Assembly (NCBI GenBank): GCA_022701965.1
Contig: JAKONL010000464.1
Location: forward strand, 1 to 5,629
Reading direction: 5' to 3'
DNA length: 5,629 bases
From: Burkholderiaceae bacterium
GTDB taxonomy: Bacteria; Pseudomonadota; Gammaproteobacteria; Burkholderiales; Burkholderiaceae
A program made the translations under genes and the position numbers. Numbering within the stretch: the first letter of the stretch is position 1; each line of letters begins with the position of its first letter. Below are positions 5,072 through 5,629 of this stretch, piece by piece. The notes beneath the pieces are model-generated. The model ran no database searches. It worked only from the letters and a program-made list of their open reading frames with translations, and was not told the origin of the DNA.

Positions 5072-5629
5072 TCAGGTCTGCGCCGAAGCGTCCTGCTTGT
5101 CCTCCAGCAGCTTCACCAGCGCCCACAGGGTCCGGTTGACCGGCGTCGGGATCCCCAGCGCCGCGCCGCGCCGCACCACCAGGCCATTGAGGTAGTCGAT
5201 CTCCGTGCGCTTGTTGCGCGCCAGGTCCTGCGCCGTCGAGGAGTACTGCGCGGGCATGGTCGCCACCAGTTGCGCCGCGGCTGCATGCGCATCGCCGGGC
5301 AGCCGTACGCCCTCGGCGGCCGCCACGGCCATCACCTCGTCCACCACGTCGCGCATCACCTGCTTCACTCCTTCACCGGCCACCACCCGGCCGTAGGGCA
5401 ACTGCGTGATCGCGGACAGGGCGTTGTAGGCGCAGTTGAGGATCAGCTTCAACCACAGCGCGCCGCGCACGTTGTCCGAGACCTGGGTCGGCATGCCGGC
5501 GGCCGTCAACGCGGCGGCGACGGCGTCGCTGGCGTGCGACGGCTCGATCACCAGCTCGCCGCGCCCGTGGTGCCGGACGTGGCCCGGGCCGGCCATCTCG
5601 GTGGCGACGTAGACGACGGCGGCGGCGAC
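5072..5629 (-). CDS. Ketopantoate reductase family (PanE/ApbA-like) protein, C-terminal part (partial)
   Basis: The open frame enters from the right edge and ends at TGA 5074-5072. It gives 185 visible residues, and the N-terminal NADP-binding GxGxxG region is outside the window. The first residues, AAAVVYVATEMAGPGHVRHHG, are the end of the Rossmann domain. The all-helical C-terminal domain follows, with the RGALWLKLILNCAYNALSA segment holding the expected catalytic Lys (K61 of the visible part) and Asn (N65). YSSTAQDL and RTEIDYLNG come next; the latter's Glu (E143) matches the active-site Glu of E. coli PanE. The VVRRGAALGIPTPVN ending is typical. The catalytic residues visible here are therefore intact. 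PanE reduces 2-dehydropantoate for pantothenate synthesis, but many paralogues sit in catabolic clusters and act on other 2-oxo acids. The context with sulfatase, FAH and Bug genes favours a paralogue, so no symbol is given. The ATG at 5596 is internal, not the start. Confidence 0.92.
   Translation of the reverse strand, partial: VAAAVVYVATEMAGPGHVRHHGRGELVIEPSHASDAVAAALTAAGMPTQVSDNVRGALWLKLILNCAYNALSAITQLPYGRVVAGEGVKQVMRDVVDEVMAVAAAEGVRLPGDAHAAAAQLVATMPAQYSSTAQDLARNKRTEIDYLNGLVVRRGAALGIPTPVNRTLWALVKLLEDKQDASAQT

Noticed and set aside
5072..5596. Taking ATG 5596 as the true start of the ketopantoate-reductase-like gene
   Set aside because: The frame stays open to the window edge, and the eleven extra residues (VAAAVVYVATE) match the expected Rossmann-domain end. 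The gene is therefore truncated by the window, not short.
1..5629. CRISPR arrays, tRNA or rRNA genes, insertion sequences, integrase or attachment sites
   Set aside because: Reading through found no spaced direct repeats, tRNA-like cloverleaf, transposase motifs or terminal inverted repeats. The gaps outside genes total only a few hundred bases.

Overview
The window is high-GC DNA with tightly packed genes. It carries two periplasmic 'Bug' (TctC-like) solute-binding proteins, a family greatly expanded in Burkholderiales such as Bordetella, Achromobacter, Cupriavidus and the Comamonadaceae. A betaproteobacterial chromosome (Burkholderiales) is therefore the best guess. This rests on gene families and composition only, not on a marker gene.

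Layout, left to right. (1) The last 23 codons of an unidentified plus-strand gene. (2) A plus-strand Bug protein that starts next to that gene's stop. (3) After 79 bp, a plus-strand fumarylacetoacetate-hydrolase-fold (FAH) enzyme with a strong ribosome binding site. (4) Converging on it and sharing a CTAG stop overlap, a minus-strand cytoplasmic type I sulfatase with an intact CSPTR formylglycine motif. (5) Ten bp upstream of the sulfatase, on the same strand, a second Bug protein. (6) A 124-bp divergent intergenic region with TTGAT/ATCAA half-sites and a candidate promoter for the Bug-sulfatase pair. (7) A plus-strand MarR-family regulator. (8) Converging on it, the C-terminal part of a ketopantoate-reductase-family protein that runs off the right edge, with a small hairpin between the two stops.

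Working model (inference): this is a small catabolic locus. The MarR regulator probably controls the divergent Bug2-sulfatase operon and senses the substrate or a product. Bug2 would capture an organic acid, possibly a carboxylated sulfate ester, in the periplasm. The sulfatase would release sulfate inside the cell. The FAH enzyme and possibly the KPR-family dehydrogenase would process the carbon skeleton. No membrane TctA/TctB permease and no formylglycine-generating enzyme are encoded here, so both must lie elsewhere if the model is right. All gene families are known. The combination and its regulatory region are the most interesting points, and I see no clearly new type of system.
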